Shown: positions 15,937-24,538, counted from the first letter of the stretch. The stretch: 64,000 nucleotides of DNA from Dryocola sp032000125 (GCA_032000125.1 DAMALH010000011.1:45588-109587); one strand, 5' to 3'. The notes: generated from the letters alone by a model not told the origin. Translations and numbers: made by a program.

Positions 15937-16665
15937 TCAGCTAGTTTTTGTCATTGTTTTTTCTTTTTGCCGTTGCAGTCTTTCCTCCGTCATTGATATA
16001 TATTCTGGATTTATATCAGATAGTACAGCTTTACGGCCTAGGGTCATGCAGACTGCACCTGTAGTACCAGAACCGCACATTGGATCAAATACTATATCAC
16101 CTGGTTTTGTGACCATTTCAATTAATGGGGTATATACAGCAATTGGTTTTTGGGCTGGATGCCCTGTTTGCTCATTTTTCCGAATGAAGCCAATATTAAG
16201 CGGCGCTTCTATGACTGATGGTGGCCCGGGCATATACCTTAGCTTACCCTCTGATTTTTTTGCTAATTGGGCTTCATTTAAAAAATGCTCAGGATACATT
16301 TTAGCATCAGGAGTACTCATATGTAGGCAAGTCATTTGAGCTGAGCGCCATCCTCTAATAACAGAAGGATTATTTTTATAATGCCAAGTTAACCATGCAT
16401 TGTAATTATGAGTGCTTGGAATTAAGCCTATAAAATTTGCTACTATCTCTGGGAATCCCCAAAAATATATATGATCAGCTATTGTCGCTAATTCATTTAA
16501 TATATTTGTTATGTATTCAATATAATCATCCCTGGTTCCACCAACACCCTTATTATACCAAGGATCAAACATGGCACATGAACAACGGCCATGCTCACGT
16601 CTGAATTTACTGATAGACATAAGTACATCAGTTGGTTCATAAATAATTATATCACTTGATTTCAT
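15937..16665 (-). CDS. Beta-class DNA methyltransferase of a type II RM system
   Basis: A 242-residue amino-methyltransferase. The catalytic motif comes first (MFDPWY, residues 32-37) and the S-adenosylmethionine motif last (FDPMCGSGTTG, about 193-203), the beta-class order; DPWY suggests N6-adenine or N4-cytosine methylation. It also has the usual motif X-like GHPAQKP before motif I. The start overlaps the end of the restriction gene by 14 bases, so translation is coupled with the nuclease first. It should protect the host from the neighbouring HNH enzyme. The recognition site cannot be read from the sequence. Confidence 0.85.
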   Translation of the reverse strand: MKSSDIIIYEPTDVLMSISKFRREHGRCSCAMFDPWYNKGVGGTRDDYIEYITNILNELATIADHIYFWGFPEIVANFIGLIPSTHNYNAWLTWHYKNNPSVIRGWRSAQMTCLHMSTPDAKMYPEHFLNEAQLAKKSEGKLRYMPGPPSVIEAPLNIGFIRKNEQTGHPAQKPIAVYTPLIEMVTKPGDIVFDPMCGSGTTGAVCMTLGRKAVLSDINPEYISMTEERLQRQKEKTMTKTS

Positions 16666-17311
16666 AGCCGAAGTACTCTAAAAGGAATCTCAAAGACTCT
16701 GCTTTTTGTTTTTCACTAACTGATTGCAATATGGCTAAAACGTTTATCTTACCATTGTTTGAATCCCAATAATTCTTTTTCATAACCTGATGGCGACCAC
16801 ACAATGCTTGCCATTTATTGGGATCATTACGATCAGTTTGTGGGTCAATTGAATGTGGGGTCATATGGTCCGGCGTTAGTTTGACCGTACCTCCACCAAC
16901 TGGGTCAATATCGCCAGCACTTAGGCCACAGTGCTGGCCATCCTCTGTCCATTCACACTTATTTCCAGCACGTACTAACACTAGACTCCAGCAAGATTTG
17001 GTTGGTAAAACTCGTTTTGCTGCTGTTACACGTCTTTCTGCATGAGGCATCAGATATTCTTCAGGAGCAAGTACTTTAAGATCGCGCCAAGACAGAATAG
17101 TATAACCTTTATCCGTTCGTAACTCAGATAAACGTTGATGCCAGTTTTCTGGTTGCTTACCTGTAATGGGGTTAGTTGCTGCTCGTATGATTTGTTCACG
17201 AGTTACAATTTTGCCAATATTGTTAAGTAGTAGAGCCTCTATACGTTTGCTCACACTATCTTGGGAATATACTGTCGTATCTTGGCTGTAAATTTTACTT
17301 GGAAAGTCCAT
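16652..17311 (-). CDS. HNH restriction endonuclease
   Basis: A 219-residue protein. The start at 17311 has AGGAG eight bases upstream and is preferred to an ATG at 17398 that adds a hydrophobic but unsupported leader. Residues 20-90 look like a winged-helix DNA-binding region (MTREQ-like TREQIIRAATNP, WHQRLSELRTDKGY). Residues 115-180 form a zinc-braced HNH domain: Cys119, Cys128, Asp148-His149, Cys171 and His174. Directly followed by its methyltransferase. Nuclease-first order raises the question of how expression is timed after transfer; no controller gene lies beside it. Confidence 0.82.
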   Translation of the reverse strand: MDFPSKIYSQDTTVYSQDSVSKRIEALLLNNIGKIVTREQIIRAATNPITGKQPENWHQRLSELRTDKGYTILSWRDLKVLAPEEYLMPHAERRVTAAKRVLPTKSCWSLVLVRAGNKCEWTEDGQHCGLSAGDIDPVGGGTVKLTPDHMTPHSIDPQTDRNDPNKWQALCGRHQVMKKNYWDSNNGKINVLAILQSVSEKQKAESLRFLLEYFGYEIK

Positions 17312-17564
17312 TGCACCGTCTCCTGAATGTACTATGCAAAGGATGCCATAGCAGGCCAAGAGATGGAAGGGGGGGGCAAAACTAAGGCTATACCACAAGG
17401 AAAGTTCTAAATAGTTTGGCGATGGAATTTATATAATGATGATAAATATAATCGCTTGAGAGTTTAGTTTTCTGTATTGTTATTTTTTTTTGAGACGTAT
17501 TTTGTATCTATTCACGATCAAAGAGTTATAGTATAATAATTACCGAGAAATATAAGGGTGTCAA

Positions 17565-18824
17565 ATGATGATTAGTTTAAACAATAAAATTAAGAGTATA
17601 AGTGAAAAGTTAGGTTTTTGCTCCTCTGAGTGTCTATTGGACTCTAGTTTAATAGATTTATCTCTTGAGTTAAGCATCGATAATCTTCCTGACTCTATAC
17701 TTATTAGTGGTGATAATCTTTATGGTTTAGCTGGTCTGATATCCAATGGAAAAAATACTATTGATGTTTGTTATATAGATCCTCCTTATAATACAGGTAG
17801 TAAGTTCTTATACCATGATAAGAGAAAATCAACTACGTCTGATCTTTTTGGAAGCCATAGTGCTTGGATGATGTTCATGCTTCCTCGATTGATCTGTGCC
17901 AAAGAGATGATGAAGCCAACTGGTTTGATCGCTATTAGCATTGATGATTATGAATTTCCTTATTTAAAGATACTAATGGACAGTATCTTTGGAGAGAGTA
18001 ACTTTATTGGTAATATTGTAGTTTGCCGTTCCAAAAATGGTAAAGGTAGTAACAAGAATATTGCTTCTACGCATGAATATTTAATACTTTATGGTAAAAC
18101 ATCATCATCTAAGTTAAACGGTCAACTAGATGATACCGGTGATTATGGTAAGGAAGATATTCATGGGAAATATAAAGTTGATGGGCTATTTAGGAAAAAG
18201 GGTGAGGCTAGTTTAAGAACAGATCGTCCGAATATGTTTTACCCTTTATTCTTCAACCCATCTACTGGGGAGGTTTTTGTTGAACCGGGCATCGGCTTGC
18301 AGCCGGTTTTTCCTGTTGACTCTAAAGGAATAGAGCGTCGTTGGTTATGGGGTAAGGAGACAGCGCGTGAACGCTCCTGGCAGTTATATGCAAGTAAAAA
18401 GGGAGTTGTTTACGTTAAAAATTACTCATCAACTAACAAAAGAAAAAAAGTGAGAACCTTTTGGGATAACACAGAGTTTTATACTGAAAGAGCTACTAAT
18501 GAAATAACAAAGCTATTTGGTGATAAGATTTTTGATACACCGAAACCATTAAAATATATAATGACAATTCTTGATGTTATTGGACAATCTGATGCCGTTA
18601 TTCTAGATTTTTTCGCTGGTTCTGCTACAACGGCACATGCATCAGCTGTCCTAAATAGTAACGATAATGGGACTAGGAAAACTATCTTAATGGAAAATAA
18701 TAGTCAAATTCCAGATGCACATACCGCCAAAAAACATGGCTACAATATTATTTCCGATATAAGTTGTGCTAGATTAGAGAAAATAAAATTAGAGTTCCCT
18801 CAGTTTGAATTCAAAGTATATTAA
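17565..18824 (+). CDS. Type III Mod-like DNA methyltransferase without a Res gene
   Basis: A 419-residue beta-class methyltransferase. It has DPPY at residues 72-75 in DVCYIDPPYNTGSKFLYHD, the Mod-like stretch LICAKEMMKPTGLIAISIDD, and the cofactor motif LDFFAGSATTAHA at about 347-359. Wording matches type III Mod subunits, but it is shorter than usual (about 600 residues) and no helicase-nuclease (Res) gene is adjacent. It may be an orphan regulator, a solitary anti-restriction enzyme, or part of an unlisted system with the convergent DUF2971 gene. Good ribosome-binding site (AAGGGTG). Confidence 0.8.
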   Translation: MMISLNNKIKSISEKLGFCSSECLLDSSLIDLSLELSIDNLPDSILISGDNLYGLAGLISNGKNTIDVCYIDPPYNTGSKFLYHDKRKSTTSDLFGSHSAWMMFMLPRLICAKEMMKPTGLIAISIDDYEFPYLKILMDSIFGESNFIGNIVVCRSKNGKGSNKNIASTHEYLILYGKTSSSKLNGQLDDTGDYGKEDIHGKYKVDGLFRKKGEASLRTDRPNMFYPLFFNPSTGEVFVEPGIGLQPVFPVDSKGIERRWLWGKETARERSWQLYASKKGVVYVKNYSSTNKRKKVRTFWDNTEFYTERATNEITKLFGDKIFDTPKPLKYIMTILDVIGQSDAVILDFFAGSATTAHASAVLNSNDNGTRKTILMENNSQIPDAHTAKKHGYNIISDISCARLEKIKLEFPQFEFKVY

Positions 18825-18924
18825 AATAAATGCTGATGATTAAGCATGGCACCAGCATTTTGATGAGGTTATAATAAAGACTCCATCACAACTAACACTA
18901 AGTTGTTCATCATTTGTGTCAATG

Positions 18925-18956
18925 CTGGAGATTGTTTCAGTCGGAAAAATCTCCAG
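18925..18956. terminator. Hairpin between Mod-like and DUF2971 genes
   Basis: A 9-bp stem (CTGGAGATT with AATCTCCAG) in the 159-base gap between convergent genes, followed by TTTGATTAAT on the plus strand. Probably a transcription end for one or both. Confidence 0.45.
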
Positions 18957-18983
18957 TTTGATTAATAATGGTATAAACATATC

Positions 18984-19946
18984 TTAGTTTTTATAGTAGC
19001 AACTTTTGGATGCTTCTATATCGAAGTTGAGGCCATGCAAGCCTTTAAGGAGCTCTAGCGCTTCAATGATTCTCTCATTGTGACCAGCGGCTAGGAATGT
19101 TACTTTTTTAATTATTTTAGGATTAATAGGAAATTCAACGAATGGTACTGGATATGCACCTGCATCATACCATTTAATAATTCTCTCCTTCCCTTTTATA
19201 TATTCTCTAAGTTTTTTTTCTGGATTAACTGATTTAGCCTCAGAGAGTACAATCCTGTATTCTGACTCATGTGACCATTCTTTTTTCTTTGTTGTCGGAA
19301 ATGCAAATAATGCTTTATTAATCATTCCCAATGTAAATTCCTCTATTTTTTCTAGAGTTTCAGCAGGACTAGATTTATTGGTTGATTTTGTGAGTTCACT
19401 AAATCCTGAATAATCAATTATGTTAATAATCTGGGATGGGTCATATGAAACTGGCATAATACGTGGTTTAAAATGTTGAAGTAAATATCCCCCGGGTATT
19501 CCTTCATCGTTTTCTTTAGGGTCTCCTAAATACTCAATTAATTTAGGAGAGTATTCTGCTCTACCGGACATATTAATTGCCTTTTCTAACTCTCCAAGAT
19601 CAAATTCAATTGCATAACTTACTTGTTTGTTACCATAAGCTTGCCAATGATTTGTATCGTCTGGCTTTGTTGTAAAGCATGCTACATATGTGTCACGAAT
19701 GTTTTTAACTACAAAATCTGATGTAGCTTTAAAGAAGTTGCTCAATACTTCAGCTTCTTTTAAACCCGATTGAGTATTTTCGGTTAATTTTTCTCTTATA
19801 TATTCACAATGACTTTTTAGTGTATCGACTGCATAATTATATTCCATACGGTCATTCAGGAATTTATGATTAGTACATCGTATCGATTTACCTTCAATAA
19901 TCCCTAACAACCCTGCCTGTCCAGTATAATGATAAATAGCTTTCAA
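18984..19946 (-). CDS. DUF2971-domain protein
   Basis: A 320-residue protein beginning AIYHYTGQAGLLGIIEGKSIRCTNHKFLNDRMEY, the typical DUF2971 opening (YHYT...L.II....L.......LND..E). It also has a mid-region YVACFTTKPDDTNHWQAYG and a later KEWSHESEYRIVL. The likely start is TTG at 19946 after GGAGAG; another TTG at 19964 is possible, and no ATG is available. DUF2971 proteins resemble ADP-ribosyltransferase-like folds and occur in mobile and defence regions, but the activity is not established. Convergent with the Mod-like gene. I infer a defence or toxin-like role with low certainty. Confidence 0.65.
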   Translation of the reverse strand: MKAIYHYTGQAGLLGIIEGKSIRCTNHKFLNDRMEYNYAVDTLKSHCEYIREKLTENTQSGLKEAEVLSNFFKATSDFVVKNIRDTYVACFTTKPDDTNHWQAYGNKQVSYAIEFDLGELEKAINMSGRAEYSPKLIEYLGDPKENDEGIPGGYLLQHFKPRIMPVSYDPSQIINIIDYSGFSELTKSTNKSSPAETLEKIEEFTLGMINKALFAFPTTKKKEWSHESEYRIVLSEAKSVNPEKKLREYIKGKERIIKWYDAGAYPVPFVEFPINPKIIKKVTFLAAGHNERIIEALELLKGLHGLNFDIEASKSCYYKN

Positions 19947-20048
19947 AATTCTCTCCAACTTCAAGTAGTAATGATATGTTGATGATGATAAAACTCTATC
20001 ACCATGCTATAATTTTTTATTCTAATTACATGCTGATTTTTGGGGTGT

Positions 20049-21314
20049 TTATATCTGAATCTGCTTTCTCAACGGCATTACATTATAACCCTCGTCTCGT
20101 TCTAAAGAAACAAGCAAGTCAGCCCACAATTCTAACGCCTGCTTCCTCTCATCAAAATACTGATAACGGTTATATATCCCCTCTACACCTTTGATTCTGT
20201 GATTCAGGCAGCGTTCAGCAACTACCGGATCAACTCCTAACGCAGCCAAATGAGATCGTGCGGTGCGCCGAAAATCATGAATAGTAAAATTAGGCATATC
20301 AGGAAGATTTCTCTTTACCTTGCCCAACGCAACAGGCAGTGTGCTTTCCTGAATGTGGGGAATCATGCGGTGCTGCATCTTTCTTGCTGGAAGCACCCAC
20401 TGGCTATTGCAAGACATTTGATGCAGTTCTTTTAGCCATTCAAGAGCTACTGTCGGGATAGGTATATCAATCGCATCGCCATTCTTAACCCGCTCTGCGG
20501 GTAAGCGCCAAACTGATTCATTAAAATCGAACTCTTCCCAACGTGCACCGCAAAGCTCCATCTTGCGGCAGCAGAACACCAGCAGAAGTTTCATTGTCAG
20601 TTCGTTCTGACGTGAGAAACCTTTTGTCATTGGCATTGCCTGTAAGAATCGCGCAAGCTCTTCTCGGCTTAGCCAGCGTTCCCTGCTTTTTTCCTGCCCA
20701 CCTGCATCATCAATTTCAAACGCGCCGGTAGGGTTTGTGTCCAGCATATGGCGTCTTATACCGTAATCGAAGATACGGCGAGTCCATCGGAGCACATCAT
20801 TAGCGACTGTAGGTGCACCACGCTGAACTATTTTTTGCAGCATGTCATCAATATCTCTGGGTTTAACCTCTTCAATTCTGAGGCGACCGATTGCCGGATT
20901 AATGTCCTTATCAATGCGACGACGCAGGATGTCTGGATGCTTCCACCGATTGAGAATCTGGCGTTCAAAATATTCAGCTGCAAGTTCTGAAACACACAGT
21001 GCGTGCTTTTCATTCTCGATCTTCCTCAACGCTTCTGCTTTGCGTTCTTGCTTTTCCCCCGCAACGTCATAGCCCAACGTAACACGGGCTGATAGCTGTT
21101 TGGTTGTTTCACGTGCTTTAGCGAGTGACAGTTCAGGATATGAGCCTATGACCATCGCCCGCTGCTTCCCCGCAAAACGATAGCGAAAGCGCCAAAATGG
21201 AGCTGAGTAACTCTTTGGGAAGCATAGATACAGCCCGTCTCCATCAGCTCTTCCCTCAAAATGCTCACCCGAATTTTTCCATGCTCTGATCTGTACGTCT
21301 GTCAGTTTCGCCAT
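20049..21314 (-). CDS. P4-type tyrosine integrase of the yicC island
   Basis: A 421-residue integrase: N-terminal DUF4102-like arm-binding domain (1-100), core-binding domain (105-205), and a catalytic domain with Arg250 (FCCRKMEL), Lys277, His346-x-x-Arg349 (IHDFRRTARSHL), His372 (CLNHRIKG) and the nucleophile Tyr381 in IYNRYQY. It is complete. The gene lies 82 bases from the right repeat and reads away from yicC into the island, the usual place for such integrases. TATGTACA motifs between its start and attR are probable arm sites. Confidence 0.95.
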   Translation of the reverse strand: MAKLTDVQIRAWKNSGEHFEGRADGDGLYLCFPKSYSAPFWRFRYRFAGKQRAMVIGSYPELSLAKARETTKQLSARVTLGYDVAGEKQERKAEALRKIENEKHALCVSELAAEYFERQILNRWKHPDILRRRIDKDINPAIGRLRIEEVKPRDIDDMLQKIVQRGAPTVANDVLRWTRRIFDYGIRRHMLDTNPTGAFEIDDAGGQEKSRERWLSREELARFLQAMPMTKGFSRQNELTMKLLLVFCCRKMELCGARWEEFDFNESVWRLPAERVKNGDAIDIPIPTVALEWLKELHQMSCNSQWVLPARKMQHRMIPHIQESTLPVALGKVKRNLPDMPNFTIHDFRRTARSHLAALGVDPVVAERCLNHRIKGVEGIYNRYQYFDERKQALELWADLLVSLERDEGYNVMPLRKQIQI

Positions 21315-21365
21315 GCTTATCTTGTCTCATTGCTATGTACATAAACTGCGTGTCATAAATGCCAG

Positions 21366-21387
21366 TATGTACACGTCTATGTACACA
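21366..21387. repeat. Right copy of 22-bp integrase arm-site candidate
   Basis: Identical to 11188-11209 and in the same orientation; a further single TATGTACA lies at 21334-21341. It abuts the right attachment repeat, between attR and the integrase start. Confidence 0.55.
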
Positions 21388-21395
21388 CGAAACAC

Positions 21396-21518
21396 GCGCT
21401 CTAGTGATACAATATGAGACTATATAAAACAAAAAAAGGCCATGATTTACAATGGCCTTTTTATCCTGACGAGACTTAGTGAGACTACGCGAGATCGCGT
21501 GAAACGTTACTCGATATT
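21396..21518. repeat. Right attachment repeat (attR) including yicC 3' end
   Basis: 123 bases matching the left repeat. It contains the last codons and stop of yicC (21507-21518) and the terminator behind the gene, so the insertion leaves yicC intact. Confidence 0.85.
21433..21462. terminator. Terminator behind yicC
   Basis: An 11-bp stem AAAAAGGCCAT/ATGGCCTTTTT with an 8-base loop, T-tracts on both strands; the same hairpin is repeated in attL. Confidence 0.8.
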
Positions 21519-22370
21519 CTGAATCTGCTCACGCATTTGCTCAATCAGCACCTTGAGCTCAATGGCTGAATTGGTGACATCAGAATTGATGGATTTTGAG
21601 GCCAGCGTGTTCGACTCACGGTTGAACTCCTGCATCATAAAGTCGAGGCGGCGGCCCACGGCTTCTTTTTTCTTCAGGATGTTGTACGTCTCTTTAACGT
21701 GCGCTTCCAGGCGATCCAGCTCTTCGGCAACGTCGATACGTTGCACCATAAGAACCAGCTCTTGCTCAAGGCGCGTGTTTTCAAGCTGAACCTGGGCTTC
21801 TTCGAGTTTACTGACTAAGCGTTCACGCTGCCATTTAACGACTTCGGGCATCTGCAAGCGCACTTTAGCCACTTCGGCGCTGACGCCTTCAAGGCGCTGC
21901 TCGATAAGGGATTTCAGCGCCAGGCCCTCGGTTTCGCGGGCAAGAATGAAATCGTCCAGCGCGCCGTCCAGCGCGGCAAGGATTTCAGCGGCAATGGCGT
22001 CAAGATCCTGTTCCTGAGCGGACATCACGCCCGGCCAGCGTAAAATATCAACCGGGTTGATTTCGCCTTCGTCGCTTTGCATTTTTACCCAGTTCGCTGC
22101 TTCAACCAGCTGTTTAGCAAGCTTCTCGTTAAGCAGAAGAGAGCCCTGCGCACGTGCGTCAGGTTCGAAGCGAAGATTACATTCGATTTTCCCGCGGGTT
22201 AAGCGGGTACGTATACGCTCGCGAGCCACGGGTTCGAGGCTACGGAACTGTTCCGGCATGCGAATATAAGTTTCAAGATAACGCTGGTTTACCGAACGTA
22301 GCTCCCAGGAGGCGCTGCCCCATTCGCCTTTTACTTCACGTCGGGCATAGGCGGTCATACTGCGGATCAT
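21507..22370 (-). CDS. yicC: YicC family endoribonuclease
   Basis: A 287-residue protein, full length for the family, with the conserved opening MIRSMTAYARREVKGEWGSASWELRSVNQRYLE (shown here only as a position guide: residues 1-33) and the C-terminal DUF1732 region ending in LKVLIEQMREQIQNIE. E. coli YicC is a cytoplasmic ribonuclease implicated in small-RNA decay. Divergent from rph across 123 bases. Its last four codons are duplicated at 11107-11118 because the island inserted at this gene's 3' end. Confidence 0.95.
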   Translation of the reverse strand: MIRSMTAYARREVKGEWGSASWELRSVNQRYLETYIRMPEQFRSLEPVARERIRTRLTRGKIECNLRFEPDARAQGSLLLNEKLAKQLVEAANWVKMQSDEGEINPVDILRWPGVMSAQEQDLDAIAAEILAALDGALDDFILARETEGLALKSLIEQRLEGVSAEVAKVRLQMPEVVKWQRERLVSKLEEAQVQLENTRLEQELVLMVQRIDVAEELDRLEAHVKETYNILKKKEAVGRRLDFMMQEFNRESNTLASKSINSDVTNSAIELKVLIEQMREQIQNIE

Positions 22371-22493
22371 AAATCGTTACCGTATTGAGCAATGGATGGG
22401 GGGATTATAGCCATGCCTGGCTGGGCAGGATAGGAATAAGCGTCCGAAGTCCGTATAATGCGCGCCACATTCGTTTTAGCCGGAGATAAGCCC

Positions 22494-23210
22494 ATGCGTC
22501 CATCAGGTCGTAGCGCCGAACAAGTGCGCCCAGTCACCCTGACCCGTAATTACACCAAACACGCTGAAGGTTCCGTGCTGGTCGAATTTGGCGATACCAA
22601 AGTCCTTTGCACCGCCACCGTTGAAGAAGGCGTACCGCGTTTTCTGAAAGGGCAGGGGCAAGGTTGGATCACCGCCGAATACGGCATGCTGCCGCGTTCT
22701 ACCCATAGCCGTAACGCCCGCGAAGCGGCGAAAGGCAAGCAGGGTGGCCGCACCCTGGAAATTCAGCGTCTGATTGCCCGCTCTTTGCGTGCGGCAGTGG
22801 ATTTAAAAACGCTGGGCGAATACACCATCACCCTGGATTGCGATGTGCTGCAGGCAGACGGCGGTACACGAACCGCCTCTATCACCGGTGCCTGCGTTGC
22901 GCTGGCTGACGCGCTGAACAAGCTGGTCGCTATCGGCAAGCTGAAAACCAACCCGATGAAGGGCATGGTTGCTGCGGTTTCCGTTGGCATCGTTAATGGC
23001 GAAGCGGTTTGCGATCTTGAATATGTCGAAGATTCGGCAGCAGAAACCGATATGAACGTCGTGATGATGGAAGATGGCCGTATGATTGAGATTCAGGGTA
23101 CCGCCGAAGGCGAACCCTTCTCCCATGAAGAACTGCTGGCGCTACTGTCGCTTGCGCGAGGGGGAATTGAATCCATCGTCACGTCGCAGAAGGCGGCGTT
23201 AGAAAATTGA
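22494..23210 (+). CDS. rph: Ribonuclease PH
   Basis: A 238-residue phosphorolytic 3'-5' exoribonuclease that trims tRNA 3' ends. The start MRPSGRSAEQVRPV at 22494 matches the family N-terminus; an ATG at 22458 is too far upstream. RNase PH motifs are intact (ITAEYGMLPRST, GGRTLEIQRLIARSLR, DCDVLQADGGTRTASITG). The frame is intact to its normal end, unlike the rph-1 frameshift of E. coli K-12 MG1655. First gene of the rph-pyrE operon, whose translation controls the attenuator before pyrE. Confidence 0.97.
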   Translation: MRPSGRSAEQVRPVTLTRNYTKHAEGSVLVEFGDTKVLCTATVEEGVPRFLKGQGQGWITAEYGMLPRSTHSRNAREAAKGKQGGRTLEIQRLIARSLRAAVDLKTLGEYTITLDCDVLQADGGTRTASITGACVALADALNKLVAIGKLKTNPMKGMVAAVSVGIVNGEAVCDLEYVEDSAAETDMNVVMMEDGRMIEIQGTAEGEPFSHEELLALLSLARGGIESIVTSQKAALEN

Positions 23211-23217
23211 TTTTTAA

Positions 23218-23241
23218 GGCGACTGAGCAGTCGCCTTTTTT
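23218..23241 (+). terminator. pyrE attenuator hairpin
   Basis: GGCGACT-GAGC-AGTCGCC followed by six T lies seven bases after the rph stop. In E. coli this attenuator links UTP supply, RNA-polymerase pausing and rph translation to pyrE expression. The same arrangement is present here. Confidence 0.88.
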
Positions 23242-23271
23242 ATGTCTGAAGAAACGTACAGGAGCGAATCC

Positions 23272-23913
23272 ATGAAACCGTATCAGCGCCAGTTTATTGA
23301 ATTTGCGCTTAACAAGCAGGTACTGAAGTTTGGCGAATTCACGCTGAAATCCGGGCGTACCAGCCCCTATTTCTTCAATGCCGGACTGTTTAATACCGGA
23401 CGCGATCTGGCGCTGCTGGGGCGTTTTTACGCCGCTGCGCTAATGGATTCCGGTATTGATTTTGATTTGCTGTTTGGGCCTGCCTACAAAGGTATCCCTA
23501 TCGCAACGACCACCGCAGTTGCGCTGGCGGAACACCATGAGCGAGATGTGCCTTATTGCTTCAACCGTAAAGAAGCCAAAACCCATGGTGAAGGCGGTAA
23601 CCTGGTGGGGAGCGCGCTTCAGGGCCGCGTGATGCTGGTGGACGATGTTATCACTGCGGGTACCGCGATTCGTGAATCGATGGAAATCATCGCGGCAAAC
23701 GCCGCAACGCTTGCGGGCGTGCTGATTTCTCTGGACCGCCAGGAACGTGGACGTGGTGAAATCTCTGCCATACAGGAAGTGGAGCGTGACTATCACTGCA
23801 AGGTAATTTCTATTATCACGCTGAAGGATTTAATTACCTATCTGGAAGAGAAGCCGGAGATGGCGGCAAATCTGGCTGCGGTTCAGGAATACCGCGATCG
23901 GTACGGGATATAA
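23272..23913 (+). CDS. pyrE: Orotate phosphoribosyltransferase
   Basis: A 213-residue enzyme, the same length as in E. coli, that joins orotate to PRPP to give OMP in pyrimidine synthesis. The start MKPYQRQFIEFAL at 23272 follows AGGAGC; the ATG at 23242 lies right behind the attenuator and is not expected. The PRPP-binding motif VMLVDDVITAGTAIRES and the orotate-site region FGPAYKGIPIATTTAVAL are intact. Cotranscribed with rph through the attenuator. Confidence 0.97.
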   Translation: MKPYQRQFIEFALNKQVLKFGEFTLKSGRTSPYFFNAGLFNTGRDLALLGRFYAAALMDSGIDFDLLFGPAYKGIPIATTTAVALAEHHERDVPYCFNRKEAKTHGEGGNLVGSALQGRVMLVDDVITAGTAIRESMEIIAANAATLAGVLISLDRQERGRGEISAIQEVERDYHCKVISIITLKDLITYLEEKPEMAANLAAVQEYRDRYGI

Positions 23914-23916
23914 GCG

Positions 23917-23937
23917 AAAGGGCCGTCAGGCCCTTTT
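23917..23937. terminator. Terminator between pyrE and slmA
   Basis: AAAGGGCC-GTCA-GGCCCTTTT, an 8-bp stem with a short T-run, in the 28-base gap between convergent genes; likely bidirectional. Confidence 0.8.
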
Positions 23938-23941
23938 CACT

Positions 23942-24538
23942 TTAACGAAGCTGCGCGGCAACTAACGGCCAGCGGGTATCAAAATCATCCGTTGGCAAAT
24001 AGCGGAACTCGCTGCGTACGAAGCGAGAAAGCATTCCTTCGCAGAAGGCCAGCAGTTGGCCCGCCAGCAGCGCCTCATCGGTAAGGTAGCCTTCCCCTTC
24101 ACGCATTTTCTTCTCGCGCATGACCTGGCGGAGCTGCACTTCGATGCGCTCAAAAAGCTGATTGATGCGGCCCTGTAAACGATCCTGTTCGAACATCAGC
24201 GCATGCCCGGTCAGAATACGGGTCAGGCCGGGATTTTTTTCACCGAAACCAAGCACCAGCAGGACGATAAGACGCAGACGGGCCAGCGTATCTTTTTCAT
24301 CTTTCAGGATGAGATTGATGCGGGTGATAAGGCTGTCTTCAATAAACTCGATAAGGCTGTCGAACATTTTCGTTTTGCTGGGAAAATGACGATACAGCGC
24401 CGCTTCAGAAACGCCCACCGTGGCTGCAAGTTTAGCGGTGGTGATGCGTTGGCTACCGTCGCTGGATTCCAGCATCTGGGCCAGAGACTGAAGTATTTCC
24501 TCGCGACGGTTCCTTTTCGCAGTCTGTTTTTCTGCCAT
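23942..24538 (-). CDS. slmA: Nucleoid occlusion factor SlmA
   Basis: A 198-residue TetR-family protein with the usual helix-turn-helix (TTAKLAATVGVSEAALYRHF, residues 34-53). SlmA binds specific chromosomal sites and inhibits FtsZ assembly over the nucleoid. Full length and in its normal place downstream of dut, with which it probably forms a leftward operon. It converges on pyrE. Confidence 0.96.
   Translation of the reverse strand: MAEKQTAKRNRREEILQSLAQMLESSDGSQRITTAKLAATVGVSEAALYRHFPSKTKMFDSLIEFIEDSLITRINLILKDEKDTLARLRLIVLLVLGFGEKNPGLTRILTGHALMFEQDRLQGRINQLFERIEVQLRQVMREKKMREGEGYLTDEALLAGQLLAFCEGMLSRFVRSEFRYLPTDDFDTRWPLVAAQLR

Larger units (their letters stand above)
10997..21518. mobile_element. 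Genomic island inserted at the 3' end of yicC
   Basis: About 10.4 kb bounded by 122/123-bp imperfect direct repeats (10997-11118 and 21396-21518). The right copy contains the yicC stop codon and 3' untranslated region. The tyrosine integrase gene lies at the right end, reading inward. Gene content is typical of small integrative islands: AlpA-type regulator, replication protein, XRE regulator, restriction-modification and unknown cargo, all more AT-rich than the flanks. The 3' end of yicC is a known insertion site for mobilizable islands (for example MGIVflInd1 in Vibrio). No mobilization protein is visible; an oriT may exist but I could not identify one. Confidence 0.88.

Noticed and set aside
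10997..21518. tRNA gene as the island attachment site
   Set aside because: No tRNA-like cloverleaf at either repeat; the repeats coincide with the yicC 3' end instead.
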